Below, in pieces: positions 1-6,765 of a stretch of 6,765 bases of DNA. Numbering within the stretch: position 1 is the stretch's first letter; each line of letters starts with the position of its first letter. The notes beneath the pieces were generated by a model, which was not told where the DNA came from, searched no databases, and worked only from the letters and a program-made list of their open reading frames with translations. Origin of the DNA: DASUGM01 sp036274055 (GTDB lineage: Bacteria > Acidobacteriota > Vicinamibacteria > Vicinamibacterales > SCN-69-37); NCBI GenBank assembly GCA_036274055.1, contig DASUGM010000357.1, positions 1 through 6,765 of the forward strand, written 5' to 3'. Made by a program: the position numbers and the translations under genes.

Positions 1-5
1 TCTCC

Positions 6-2987
6 TTAGAACCCGACCCGGACGCCGAGCCGGACAACGCGCGGATTCATGATTTCGCGCACGCTGTCGAATTGCGCCTGGCTGAAGTCGATCTGACGCG
101 CGAGCGGCGTGTTCGAGTTGAACAGATTGAAGATGTCCACATCGAAGTTCAGACGCAGCCGCTGCCAGGTCACTGCCTTGTTGATCCGCGCGTCGAACGA
201 GTGCACGGCCGGCAGGCGGTGGCCGGCGACATCCTCGGGCTGGAGCAGCACGTTCTTGCCCGTGGCCGCCAGCGGATCGAGTCCGACGCCGTCTTCGTCA
301 GTCAACGACGCGCCCTGGAAATACGGCAGCGCGTAGCCCTGCCGCATCACGTAGTTGACGCCGAGGTTGATATCCCACTTCGCGTTGTAGGCACCGGACA
401 GGATGAACTGGTACTTCGGCAGCACGATGTAGACGCTGCCCTTGCCGCTGCCCGACGTCTGGGTAATCACCCGGCCGCCGTCGATGTTGGCGCTGCTGTT
501 CGGCAACGACGCCTGGGGCACGAGCGGCGTCGGGTCGGCGATGCCGCCGTTGCCGTCGAAGTACTCCTTGTGATCGTTGGTCGACCAGCCGGCCCGCATC
601 ATCCACCGATCGGACATCCGCTTGGTGGCGGCAAGTTCGAAGCCCCAGTATTTCTGGCTGTAACCCGGACGGTGTTCGAACACCTGCGCGTCACCCGCCG
701 GCACGGCGTCTTCGTTGATCACGTACAGCGGAACGTCGAACGCACCGACCGCGGGGTCGGTTCCGGTCAGCCGGTCGACGAGATGATAGTCGTCGGCGTT
801 GACGCCGTCGTACTGCAGCCAGTTGAAGTTCGTCATGTTGCGCCACGTGACGTTGGCGCTGAGGCCGAAGTTCCGCATCAGCTCATGCTCGACGCCGAAC
901 AGCAGTTCGTGCGTCATCGGCACCTTGTAGTCGCCGATGCGGTTGGCGCTGCCGGCGGTCGGGTTGTTTTCGTCGAAGCCGCTCACGCCGGCGAACCCGC
1001 GAGCTTCACTCGGCTGGAACAACAGGTCGCCGTTGTCGTCGTGAGCGAAGTAGTAGACGTATCCCGATCCTGTCGACGTCGCCGGGATATTCGAGATCAC
1101 TCCGGCGCGCGTCGCCAGCAGCTGCGACGCGAACATGCCGTAGCTGGCGCGCACGATCGTCTTCCTCGACTCGTCCAGTGCGTAGGTCAGGCCCAGGCGC
1201 GGCGTCACCGAGTTCCACACCGTCGCGCCGCTGATCGGAGTCGCAGTCAACTCCGGCAGCAGCGAGGTCCACGGGTTGGCGGCCACCGTCGACGCGTCGA
1301 GACCGGCCACTTGTCGATCCCAGCGCAGACCGAGGTTAACCGTCAGCCGGTTCATCGAGATCTGGTCGCCGATGAACGCGCTGGTGTAGTCCGAGTTGTA
1401 TTCGTTGTTGGCGTCGCGGGTGAACTGCGCGAGGTAGTTCCGGTTGCCGTCGGCACCCGTCGAGGTCAGGATGTTCAACACCCCACCGGGCCAGCCGCTC
1501 TGCGACGAGACCGAGACCTTGCGGTAGCCGAAGCCGAACTTGAGCTCGTGGTTGCCGCGGAAATGCAGGGCCTCGAGATTGACGCTGTTCTGCGGGCGAT
1601 CCGTCGCGTAGAACGCGTAGGTGTTGCCCCAGACGCCGGTGGTGTTGTCGATGAAGCTCTGAGTGCCGAAGCCGCCGACCGGCGTGAAGGTGAAGCCGTT
1701 CGACGTGTACGCATAGCGGCCGGTGAGGAAGGTCCGATCCGACAGCGTGTAGCTGACTTCGCCCTTGAACATGTCGGTCGGGCCGTCCTGATCGAACGTC
1801 GTCACCGACGGACGCGTCGCGCTGGCGCCGCGGCCGAACTTCTGTTTGTTGCCGCGGAAGTAGGTGAAGTTCGAACGCCACGCGTTGTTGATCTTGAAGT
1901 CGACCTTCGCCGAGTAGTTCTCGAGAAGCGTGCAGTCGCGGGCGCTGATGTTGTAGGTGTTCGCCAGCGCCGGGTAGCTCTTGGCGTCGCCCTTGCAGCC
2001 CGGATCCTTGCGGACGACGGTGCCGTCGGTCGCGCCGCGAAGCGTGTAGATCTCGAGCGCCGGATTGGTCTTGCCGTAGGCGCCCCAGGCCCACAGTCGG
2101 TCCGCGAGCAGCGGTCCGCCGCCCTCGAAGCCGTAGTCCTTGTAGAACTCGATGCGGTTGTAGCTCGTGAGGCTGCCGGCGAGATCGTCGCCGAGGTTGT
2201 CGGACTGCAGGCTGTTGTTCTCGAAGTAATACCGGCCGCCGAGGCGCCAGTTGTTCGTGCCGCTGCGGAGGATGAAGTTCAGCTGCACGCCGGGCGTCGG
2301 ATTGGCCGGATCGGCGCCGCCGGTCGTGATCTGCATTTCCTGGAACATGTCGAAGTCGTAGTAGGTGGGCGAGGAACCGAGCGCGGCCATGTCAGTCACG
2401 GCGACGCCGTCGATGTTCCATGTGTTGTCGGTCGTCGTCGCGCCCTTGGCCTGATAGACAGACTGCTGCCCTGACTCGGCGCCGCCGACGTTGACTCGGT
2501 CGACGACCACGCCAGGCACCGTCTGCAGCACGACCCACGGATCGCGCGCCGACGGGACGTTCTGCAGTTCATCGAGCGTGACGTTGGTCGAGATGGTCTG
2601 CTTCTTCGCTTCGATGACGGGCGTCGCGGCGGTCACGTTGACGGCCTCCGTGACATTGCCGACGGTCATCGTCACCGGGAGTTCGATCACCGAGCCGGCA
2701 CCGACCGGCACGTTGTCGTTTTTGTACTGGTTGAAGCCCGAGAGCTTGGCGGTCAAGGTATAGCGCCCGGGTGCGAGGTTGAGGAAATGCGCTTCGCCGC
2801 GCTCGTCGGTCACCTGGCTGGCCAACTGGGCGCCTGAGAGCTCAACGGTCACTCCTGGAAGCACCGCGCCGGTGCCGTCCTTCGCGGTGACGTCGATACG
2901 CCCCGTGAAGACCTGCGCCGACGACGTTGCGACCGAGGCCGCGAGGCACAGGGCCACGAGGGCCACTTGCACCAATCGTCTTGTCAT
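6..2987 (-). CDS. TonB-dependent outer-membrane receptor, Oar-like, with carboxypeptidase-regulatory-like N-terminal domain
   Basis: The product (993 aa) should be an outer-membrane beta-barrel that imports a bound ligand using TonB energy. Residues 1-24 are a signal peptide: MTRR, a hydrophobic core, and a likely signal peptidase I cut after SSA (A24/Q25). About 28-112 form a carboxypeptidase-regulatory-like beta-sandwich (GVTVEL, TDERGEAHFLNLAPGRYTL). About 125-240 form the plug, including NIDGVAVTD and the FQEMQITTGGAD stretch. The remainder is barrel, ending in alternating hydrophobic residues with a terminal Phe (RLGVRVGF), the usual outer-membrane assembly signal. Cys331 and Cys352 could form a disulfide in an external loop. 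The frame stays open 43 codons upstream of this ATG, but I chose position 2987 because the signal peptide begins there and GGAGGG lies 4 bases upstream. The architecture is common in Acidobacteriota. The ligand is unknown; I cannot tell sugar, peptide and siderophore import apart. No SusD-like partner is visible, but the downstream side is outside the window. Confidence 0.93.
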   Translation of the reverse strand: MTRRLVQVALVALCLAASVATSSAQVFTGRIDVTAKDGTGAVLPGVTVELSGAQLASQVTDERGEAHFLNLAPGRYTLTAKLSGFNQYKNDNVPVGAGSVIELPVTMTVGNVTEAVNVTAATPVIEAKKQTISTNVTLDELQNVPSARDPWVVLQTVPGVVVDRVNVGGAESGQQSVYQAKGATTTDNTWNIDGVAVTDMAALGSSPTYYDFDMFQEMQITTGGADPANPTPGVQLNFILRSGTNNWRLGGRYYFENNSLQSDNLGDDLAGSLTSYNRIEFYKDYGFEGGGPLLADRLWAWGAYGKTNPALEIYTLRGATDGTVVRKDPGCKGDAKSYPALANTYNISARDCTLLENYSAKVDFKINNAWRSNFTYFRGNKQKFGRGASATRPSVTTFDQDGPTDMFKGEVSYTLSDRTFLTGRYAYTSNGFTFTPVGGFGTQSFIDNTTGVWGNTYAFYATDRPQNSVNLEALHFRGNHELKFGFGYRKVSVSSQSGWPGGVLNILTSTGADGNRNYLAQFTRDANNEYNSDYTSAFIGDQISMNRLTVNLGLRWDRQVAGLDASTVAANPWTSLLPELTATPISGATVWNSVTPRLGLTYALDESRKTIVRASYGMFASQLLATRAGVISNIPATSTGSGYVYYFAHDDNGDLLFQPSEARGFAGVSGFDENNPTAGSANRIGDYKVPMTHELLFGVEHELMRNFGLSANVTWRNMTNFNWLQYDGVNADDYHLVDRLTGTDPAVGAFDVPLYVINEDAVPAGDAQVFEHRPGYSQKYWGFELAATKRMSDRWMMRAGWSTNDHKEYFDGNGGIADPTPLVPQASLPNSSANIDGGRVITQTSGSGKGSVYIVLPKYQFILSGAYNAKWDINLGVNYVMRQGYALPYFQGASLTDEDGVGLDPLAATGKNVLLQPEDVAGHRLPAVHSFDARINKAVTWQRLRLNFDVDIFNLFNSNTPLARQIDFSQAQFDSVREIMNPRVVRLGVRVGF

Positions 2988-2991
2988 CAGT

Positions 2992-2997
2992 CCCTCC
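2992..2997 (-). promoter_or_regulatory. Ribosome binding site of the TonB-dependent receptor
   Basis: On the minus strand GGAGGG is followed by 4 bases and the ATG at 2987; counting only GGAG the spacing is 6. This decides the start: the possible upstream starts in the same open frame would add 43 residues without receptor homology in front of an otherwise complete signal peptide. Confidence 0.75.
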
Positions 2998-3095
2998 AAC
3001 GTTTGTCCCTTGGCCGGCCGGATCTCTTCAAACGCGGTCCTCCCGGGAAGGGAGCTGATTGCCCTCATGCAAGAGTCGCTCACGTACGGAACGAA

Positions 3096-3115
3096 TGTCT
3101 GCCCCGCCGCAGACA
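3096..3115. repeat. Inverted repeat, 7-bp perfect arms, in the receptor upstream region
   Basis: TGTCTGC (3096-3102) and GCAGACA (3109-3115) are perfect reverse complements around a six-base loop CCCGCC. The element is about 110 bases upstream of the receptor start. It could be an operator for a dimeric regulator or a hairpin in the receptor 5' leader. It has no T-run and is not a typical terminator. Confidence 0.55.
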
Positions 3116-3143
3116 CACCTTAAGTTGTTGAATCCATTGATGT

Positions 3144-3173
3144 ATCCGGTTCCGAACACACACGGAACTGGAT
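3144..3173 (+). repeat. Inverted repeat, 11-bp arms, upstream of the receptor
   Basis: ATCCGGTTCCG (3144-3154) and CGGAACTGGAT (3163-3173) pair along all 11 positions if G3148 and T3169 form a G-U pair in plus-strand RNA; as minus-strand RNA this position would be a C-A mismatch. The loop is AACACACA. It lies about 160 bases upstream of the receptor start. The length and symmetry exceed what is expected by chance in a short gap. An operator, a repeat-family copy or an RNA structure are all possible. Confidence 0.55.
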
Positions 3174-3257
3174 GCCGGTATCCAATCGGATGAATCCGGC
3201 GTTGGGGAGGGCTCCGCCCCTTCTTGGCGCCTGGCGGTACCAGTACGGGTCGTCGAC

Positions 3258-3287
3258 AGCCGTGACGGCTCTCCAGCCTTCGGCTGG
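3258..3287. repeat. Two adjacent small hairpins downstream of csoR
   Basis: AGCCGT-G-ACGGCT (3258-3270) and CCAGCC-TTC-GGCTGG (3273-3287) are perfect six-base inverted repeats separated by two bases. They lie 39-68 bases past the csoR stop on the minus strand, where an end-of-transcript structure would be expected. The second has a GC-rich stem with a three-base loop. No T-tract follows on the minus strand, so intrinsic termination is not supported; protection of the csoR mRNA 3' end, or Rho-dependent termination nearby, are alternatives. Confidence 0.45.
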
Positions 3288-3325
3288 TGCCGGTTTGCGG
3301 AAATTAAGAGGCCTTCGGCGGGGTA

Positions 3326-3655
3326 TTACTTGGCGAAACGGTCGAAGATGTCGACCAGTTCGGTGAGCTGCTTCCGGCGTTCGGCTTCGCCCTTGCCCAT
3401 GGCTTCGGTCACGCAGTTGTCGACGTGATAACGGAAGATCGCCAGGCTGATTCGATTGAGCGCGGCTTCGGCCGCAGCCAGCTGCTGGAGGATCTCGATA
3501 CAGGCCCGGGGTTCCTGCACCATGCGGCGAATGCCGCGAATTTGCCCTTCGATGCGGTTCAGGCGGGTGACGAGCGCCTGCTGCTCCGATGTGCCCAATA
3601 ACGCCGTTCCGTCCTCGACAAACGGCTCACCAACCGCTCCACGTATGTTGCTCAC
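3326..3655 (-). CDS. csoR: CsoR-type metal-sensing transcriptional repressor (CsoR/RcnR/FrmR family)
   Basis: This 109-residue all-helical protein belongs to the CsoR/RcnR/FrmR (DUF156) family, whose members form homodimers or tetramers on DNA and release it when they bind metal or react with a small molecule. The family signature RLNRIEGQIRGIRRM is at residues 31-45. The likely ligands are Cys52 (RACIEILQQ), His77 and Cys81 (YHVDNC). Their spacing of 25 and then 4 matches Cys36/His61/Cys65 of Mycobacterium tuberculosis CsoR, so copper(I) is the best-supported effector. RcnR (His in the last position), FrmR and the two-Cys persulfide sensor CstR fit less well. The N-terminal tail is about 16 residues longer than in that reference. 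The start is GTG, preceded by GGAGGAG with 7-base spacing, and the binding site and start sit within overlapping inverted repeats that could serve autoregulation. No copper ATPase or chaperone gene is adjacent in this window. Confidence 0.9.
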   Translation of the reverse strand: MSNIRGAVGEPFVEDGTALLGTSEQQALVTRLNRIEGQIRGIRRMVQEPRACIEILQQLAAAEAALNRISLAIFRYHVDNCVTEAMGKGEAERRKQLTELVDIFDRFAK

Positions 3656-3674
3656 TGGTGCACTCCTCCAGTGC
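3653..3674 (-). promoter_or_regulatory. csoR ribosome binding site and start codon embedded in overlapping inverted repeats
   Basis: The minus-strand binding site GGAGGAG (3663-3669) lies 7 bases before the GTG start (3653-3655). Two overlapping dyads cover it. One is GCACT-CCTCC-AGTGC (3660-3674, plus-strand reading), with the core of the binding site in its loop. The other joins CACTGG (3653-3658) and CCAGTG (3668-3673) across nine bases and includes the start codon. They share bases, so only one can form at a time in RNA. As DNA they may be an operator for autoregulation; I do not see the C-run-flanked pattern of well-known CsoR boxes, so this is inference. Confidence 0.45.
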
Positions 3675-3744
3675 TATACGACGCCGATCTGCCATCGTTG
3701 ACACCGGCCCGACTGACCGCCGCGAAAAAAAGTCGGCGAAACGC

Positions 3745-3750
3745 GGGAGA
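3745..3750 (+). promoter_or_regulatory. Ribosome binding site of the FadN-like gene
   Basis: GGGAGA is followed by 8 bases and the GTG start at 3759. It supports GTG rather than the in-frame ATG four codons later (3771), which would leave the Rossmann first strand too short (QVMVLGAG begins at residue 3). Confidence 0.6.
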
Positions 3751-3758
3751 ATTGCCCG

Positions 3759-5954
<2,196 letters not shown>

Positions 5955-5959
5955 GGACG

Positions 5960-6021
5960 CTGCAGGAACGTGAAGGAGATTTGCCGTGTTGAAAAATGCG
6001 GGCACCTTCACGCTCCTGCAG
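5960..6021 (+). repeat. Long inverted repeat (17-base arms, one mismatch) between the FadN-like gene and the hydrolase
   Basis: Arm one is CTGCAGGAACGTGAAGG (5960-5976), arm two is CCTTCACGCTCCTGCAG (6005-6021), with 16 of 17 positions paired and one A-C mismatch in the middle. The 28-base loop can add a short inner stem, TGCC (5982-5985) with GGCA (6001-6004). No T-run follows, so it is not a standard terminator. A further segment, CTCCTTCACG (6033-6042), is an exact complement of 5969-5978 and competes with the second arm. It may be a mobile repeat of REP or MITE type, or a leader RNA structure for the hydrolase gene. Confidence 0.7.
5974..5978 (+). promoter_or_regulatory. Shine-Dalgarno-like AGGAG before the 25-codon ORF
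   Basis: AGGAG lies 7 bases before GTG 5986, ideal spacing. It lies in and just beyond the first arm of the long inverted repeat and is also complementary to 6033-6042, so it may be hidden when either hairpin forms. The hydrolase start at 6060 has no such motif of its own. The motif could also be accidental within a repeat. Confidence 0.35.
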
Positions 6022-6063
6022 AATCCCCAACGCTCCTTCACGGTGCTGTCGGACCATCGATGA
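5986..6063 (+). CDS. Possible 25-residue leader peptide overlapping the hydrolase start
   Basis: A short frame opens at GTG 5986, encodes 25 residues (VLKNAGTFTLLQNPQ and ten more) and ends at TGA 6061-6063, overlapping the hydrolase ATG as ATGA, a classic coupling arrangement. It has a well-placed AGGAG. Its peptide has no recognised domain and no run of a single amino acid that would suggest classical attenuation. Because it lies within an inverted repeat, the frame may be coincidental. If translated, it would deliver ribosomes to the hydrolase start, which lacks its own binding site. Confidence 0.25.
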   Translation: MLKNAGTFTLLQNPQRSFTVLSDHR

Positions 6064-6765
6064 TCATCCGCGGCGACGGCCCTCCGCTCGTGCTCATTCC
6101 CGGCATCCAAGGCCGCTGGGAGTGGATGCGTCCGGCCGTCGATGCGCTGGCCCGTCGGTATCGCGTGATCACGTTCTCATTGAACGACGTCGACGGCGAC
6201 GCGGTATTCGAACGTTGGGCGGCGCACGTCGCTACGCTCATCGATCGCGCCGGCGCCGATCGCGCCGCGGTCGTCGGCGTCTCATTCGGTGGATTGATCG
6301 CGGCGCGATTCGCGGCGCGCTATCGCCAGCGCGTCGCGGCGCTGGTGCTGGTCTCGACGCCGTCGCCGCGCTGGCAGCTCGATCCGCAGACCGCCAGCTA
6401 CGTGCGCCGGCCGCGCCTGTCGCTGCCCCTGTTCGCCCTGCGCGGCGCACAGCGGATGGCGCCGGAACTGGTCGCGGCGCTGCCGACCTGGCGCGGCCGC
6501 GCCTCGTTCGCCGCGCGGCACACGCTGCAGGTGCTGCGCGCGCCCGGATCGCCGTCACGGATGGCGGCGTGGGTGCGCGAGTGGAACACCCTCGATATCA
6601 GCGCCGACTGCCGCGCCATCGATGCGCCGACGCTCGTGCTCACCGGTGAGCCGGGGCTCGACCGCGTCGTGCCGGTGTCGAGCTCGCTGGAGTACATCAA
6701 GCTGATCGGCGGCGCGCGACATATCGTCTTGCCGGAGACCGGTCATCTCGGCCTGATCCTCAAGC
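6060..6765 (+). CDS. Alpha/beta hydrolase, partial (runs off the window end)
   Basis: The frame is open from ATG 6060 to the window edge, giving 235 residues without a stop. It begins with the usual first strand and oxyanion-loop region (PPLVLIPGIQGRWEW, residues 8-22). The nucleophile elbow is GVSFGG with Ser75, followed by the helix that packs behind it (LIAARFAARY). The likely acid is Asp201 (GEPGLDRVVP), and the base is His229 (LPETGHLG), so the catalytic triad is complete. Such proteins usually have about 250-280 residues, so little is missing at the C-terminus. The fold covers esterases, lipases, haloalkane dehalogenases and lactonases; the sequence does not let me name a substrate. The start at 6060 is favoured because conserved sequence begins at once. 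An in-frame GTG at 5970 would add 30 residues unlike the family and lacks a binding site. It follows the FadN-like gene by 105 bases and may share its transcript, possibly on acyl or ester substrates. Confidence 0.85.
   Translation, partial: MIIRGDGPPLVLIPGIQGRWEWMRPAVDALARRYRVITFSLNDVDGDAVFERWAAHVATLIDRAGADRAAVVGVSFGGLIAARFAARYRQRVAALVLVSTPSPRWQLDPQTASYVRRPRLSLPLFALRGAQRMAPELVAALPTWRGRASFAARHTLQVLRAPGSPSRMAAWVREWNTLDISADCRAIDAPTLVLTGEPGLDRVVPVSSSLEYIKLIGGARHIVLPETGHLGLILK

Larger units (their letters stand above)
2988..3325. other. Non-coding gap between csoR and the receptor gene, rich in inverted repeats
   Basis: This 338-base stretch lies between the csoR stop and the receptor start, both on the minus strand. 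I see no convincing gene in it: the small ORFs on either strand lack recognisable protein features. It contains at least four clear inverted repeats (3096-3115, 3144-3173, 3258-3270, 3273-3287) and short palindromes such as GGCCGGCC near 3012 and CCCGGG near 3052. It must hold the receptor promoter and the end of the csoR transcript. I could not pick a convincing -35/-10 pair on the minus strand, and none of the hairpins is followed by a T-run on either strand, so no intrinsic terminator is called. Confidence 0.6.

Noticed and set aside
72..2474. 800-codon open frame antisense to the receptor gene
   Set aside because: It is rich in Arg, Val, Ala and His, has no recognisable domain, and mirrors a gene with a clear signal peptide, plug and barrel. 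Long antisense frames are expected in GC-rich DNA.
2988..3116. 43-residue N-terminal extension of the receptor
   Set aside because: The signal peptide begins at ATG 2987 with GGAGGG just upstream; the extension has no matching function and would bury the signal peptide.
3205..3225. GGGC-TCC-GCCC mini-hairpin near 3208-3220 as a terminator
   Set aside because: The stem is only four base pairs and no T-tract follows on either strand apart from TTCTT.
3674..3679. GTATAG on the minus strand as the csoR -10 box
   Set aside because: It would start transcription in or right at the ribosome binding site, and no -35 match lies at the right distance.
3698..3726. TTGACA at 3698-3703 as the -35 box of a FadN-like gene promoter
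   Set aside because: The -35 is consensus, but at 16-18 bases there is only CGCGAA-like sequence and no acceptable -10.
6059..6068. Ten-base palindrome GATGATCATC over the hydrolase start
   Set aside because: Short palindromes of this kind are common by chance and the coding meaning (ATG ATC ATC) explains it.
5996..6649. 217-codon plus-strand frame over the hydrolase gene
   Set aside because: It is Arg/Ala-rich without motifs; the frame starting at 6060 holds the GVSFGG elbow, acid and histidine of an alpha/beta hydrolase.

Overview
This is a GC-rich bacterial window with four protein-coding genes and two structured intergenic regions. The best guess for the host is an Acidobacteriota member, possibly of the Vicinamibacteria. 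That rests on gene style, not on a marker gene: a very large TonB-dependent receptor with an N-terminal carboxypeptidase-regulatory-like domain (Oar-like) is typical of that phylum, and the beta-oxidation protein and alpha/beta hydrolase look like proteins from the same group. There is no rRNA, tRNA, transposase, phage gene or CRISPR array.

Layout. Positions 6-2987 (minus) hold the outer-membrane receptor. Positions 2988-3325 are a 338-base non-coding gap with several inverted repeats; it must hold the end of the csoR transcript and the leader or promoter of the receptor. Positions 3326-3655 (minus) encode a CsoR/RcnR-family metal-sensing repressor with the Cys-His-Cys copper(I) ligand pattern. 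A 103-base divergent gap follows. Positions 3759-5954 (plus) encode a fused 3-hydroxyacyl-CoA dehydrogenase / enoyl-CoA hydratase with FadN-type domain order. A 105-base gap with a long stem-loop leads to an alpha/beta hydrolase that starts at 6060 (plus) and runs off the window.

How the genes may work together. The dehydrogenase-hydratase and the hydrolase are co-directional and could share a transcript, which would join fatty-acid beta-oxidation to a hydrolase of unknown substrate. CsoR reads away from them. No copper exporter or chaperone is visible, so the CsoR targets are unknown. The receptor is a separate nutrient-uptake gene with unknown ligand.

Most notable points. (1) In the FadN-like protein, the segment between the dehydrogenase C-terminal domain and the crotonase domain seems to be lost and replaced in frame by a short CGCCGAG-type repeat tract that looks non-coding in origin. 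(2) The gap before the hydrolase carries a 17-base inverted repeat with one mismatch, plus a third segment that can pair instead with the Shine-Dalgarno region of a 25-codon ORF whose stop overlaps the hydrolase start (ATGA). This could be a leader or attenuation device, or a REP/MITE-like repeat. (3) Two overlapping inverted repeats cover the csoR ribosome binding site and start codon. I see no clear evidence of a wholly new multi-gene system.
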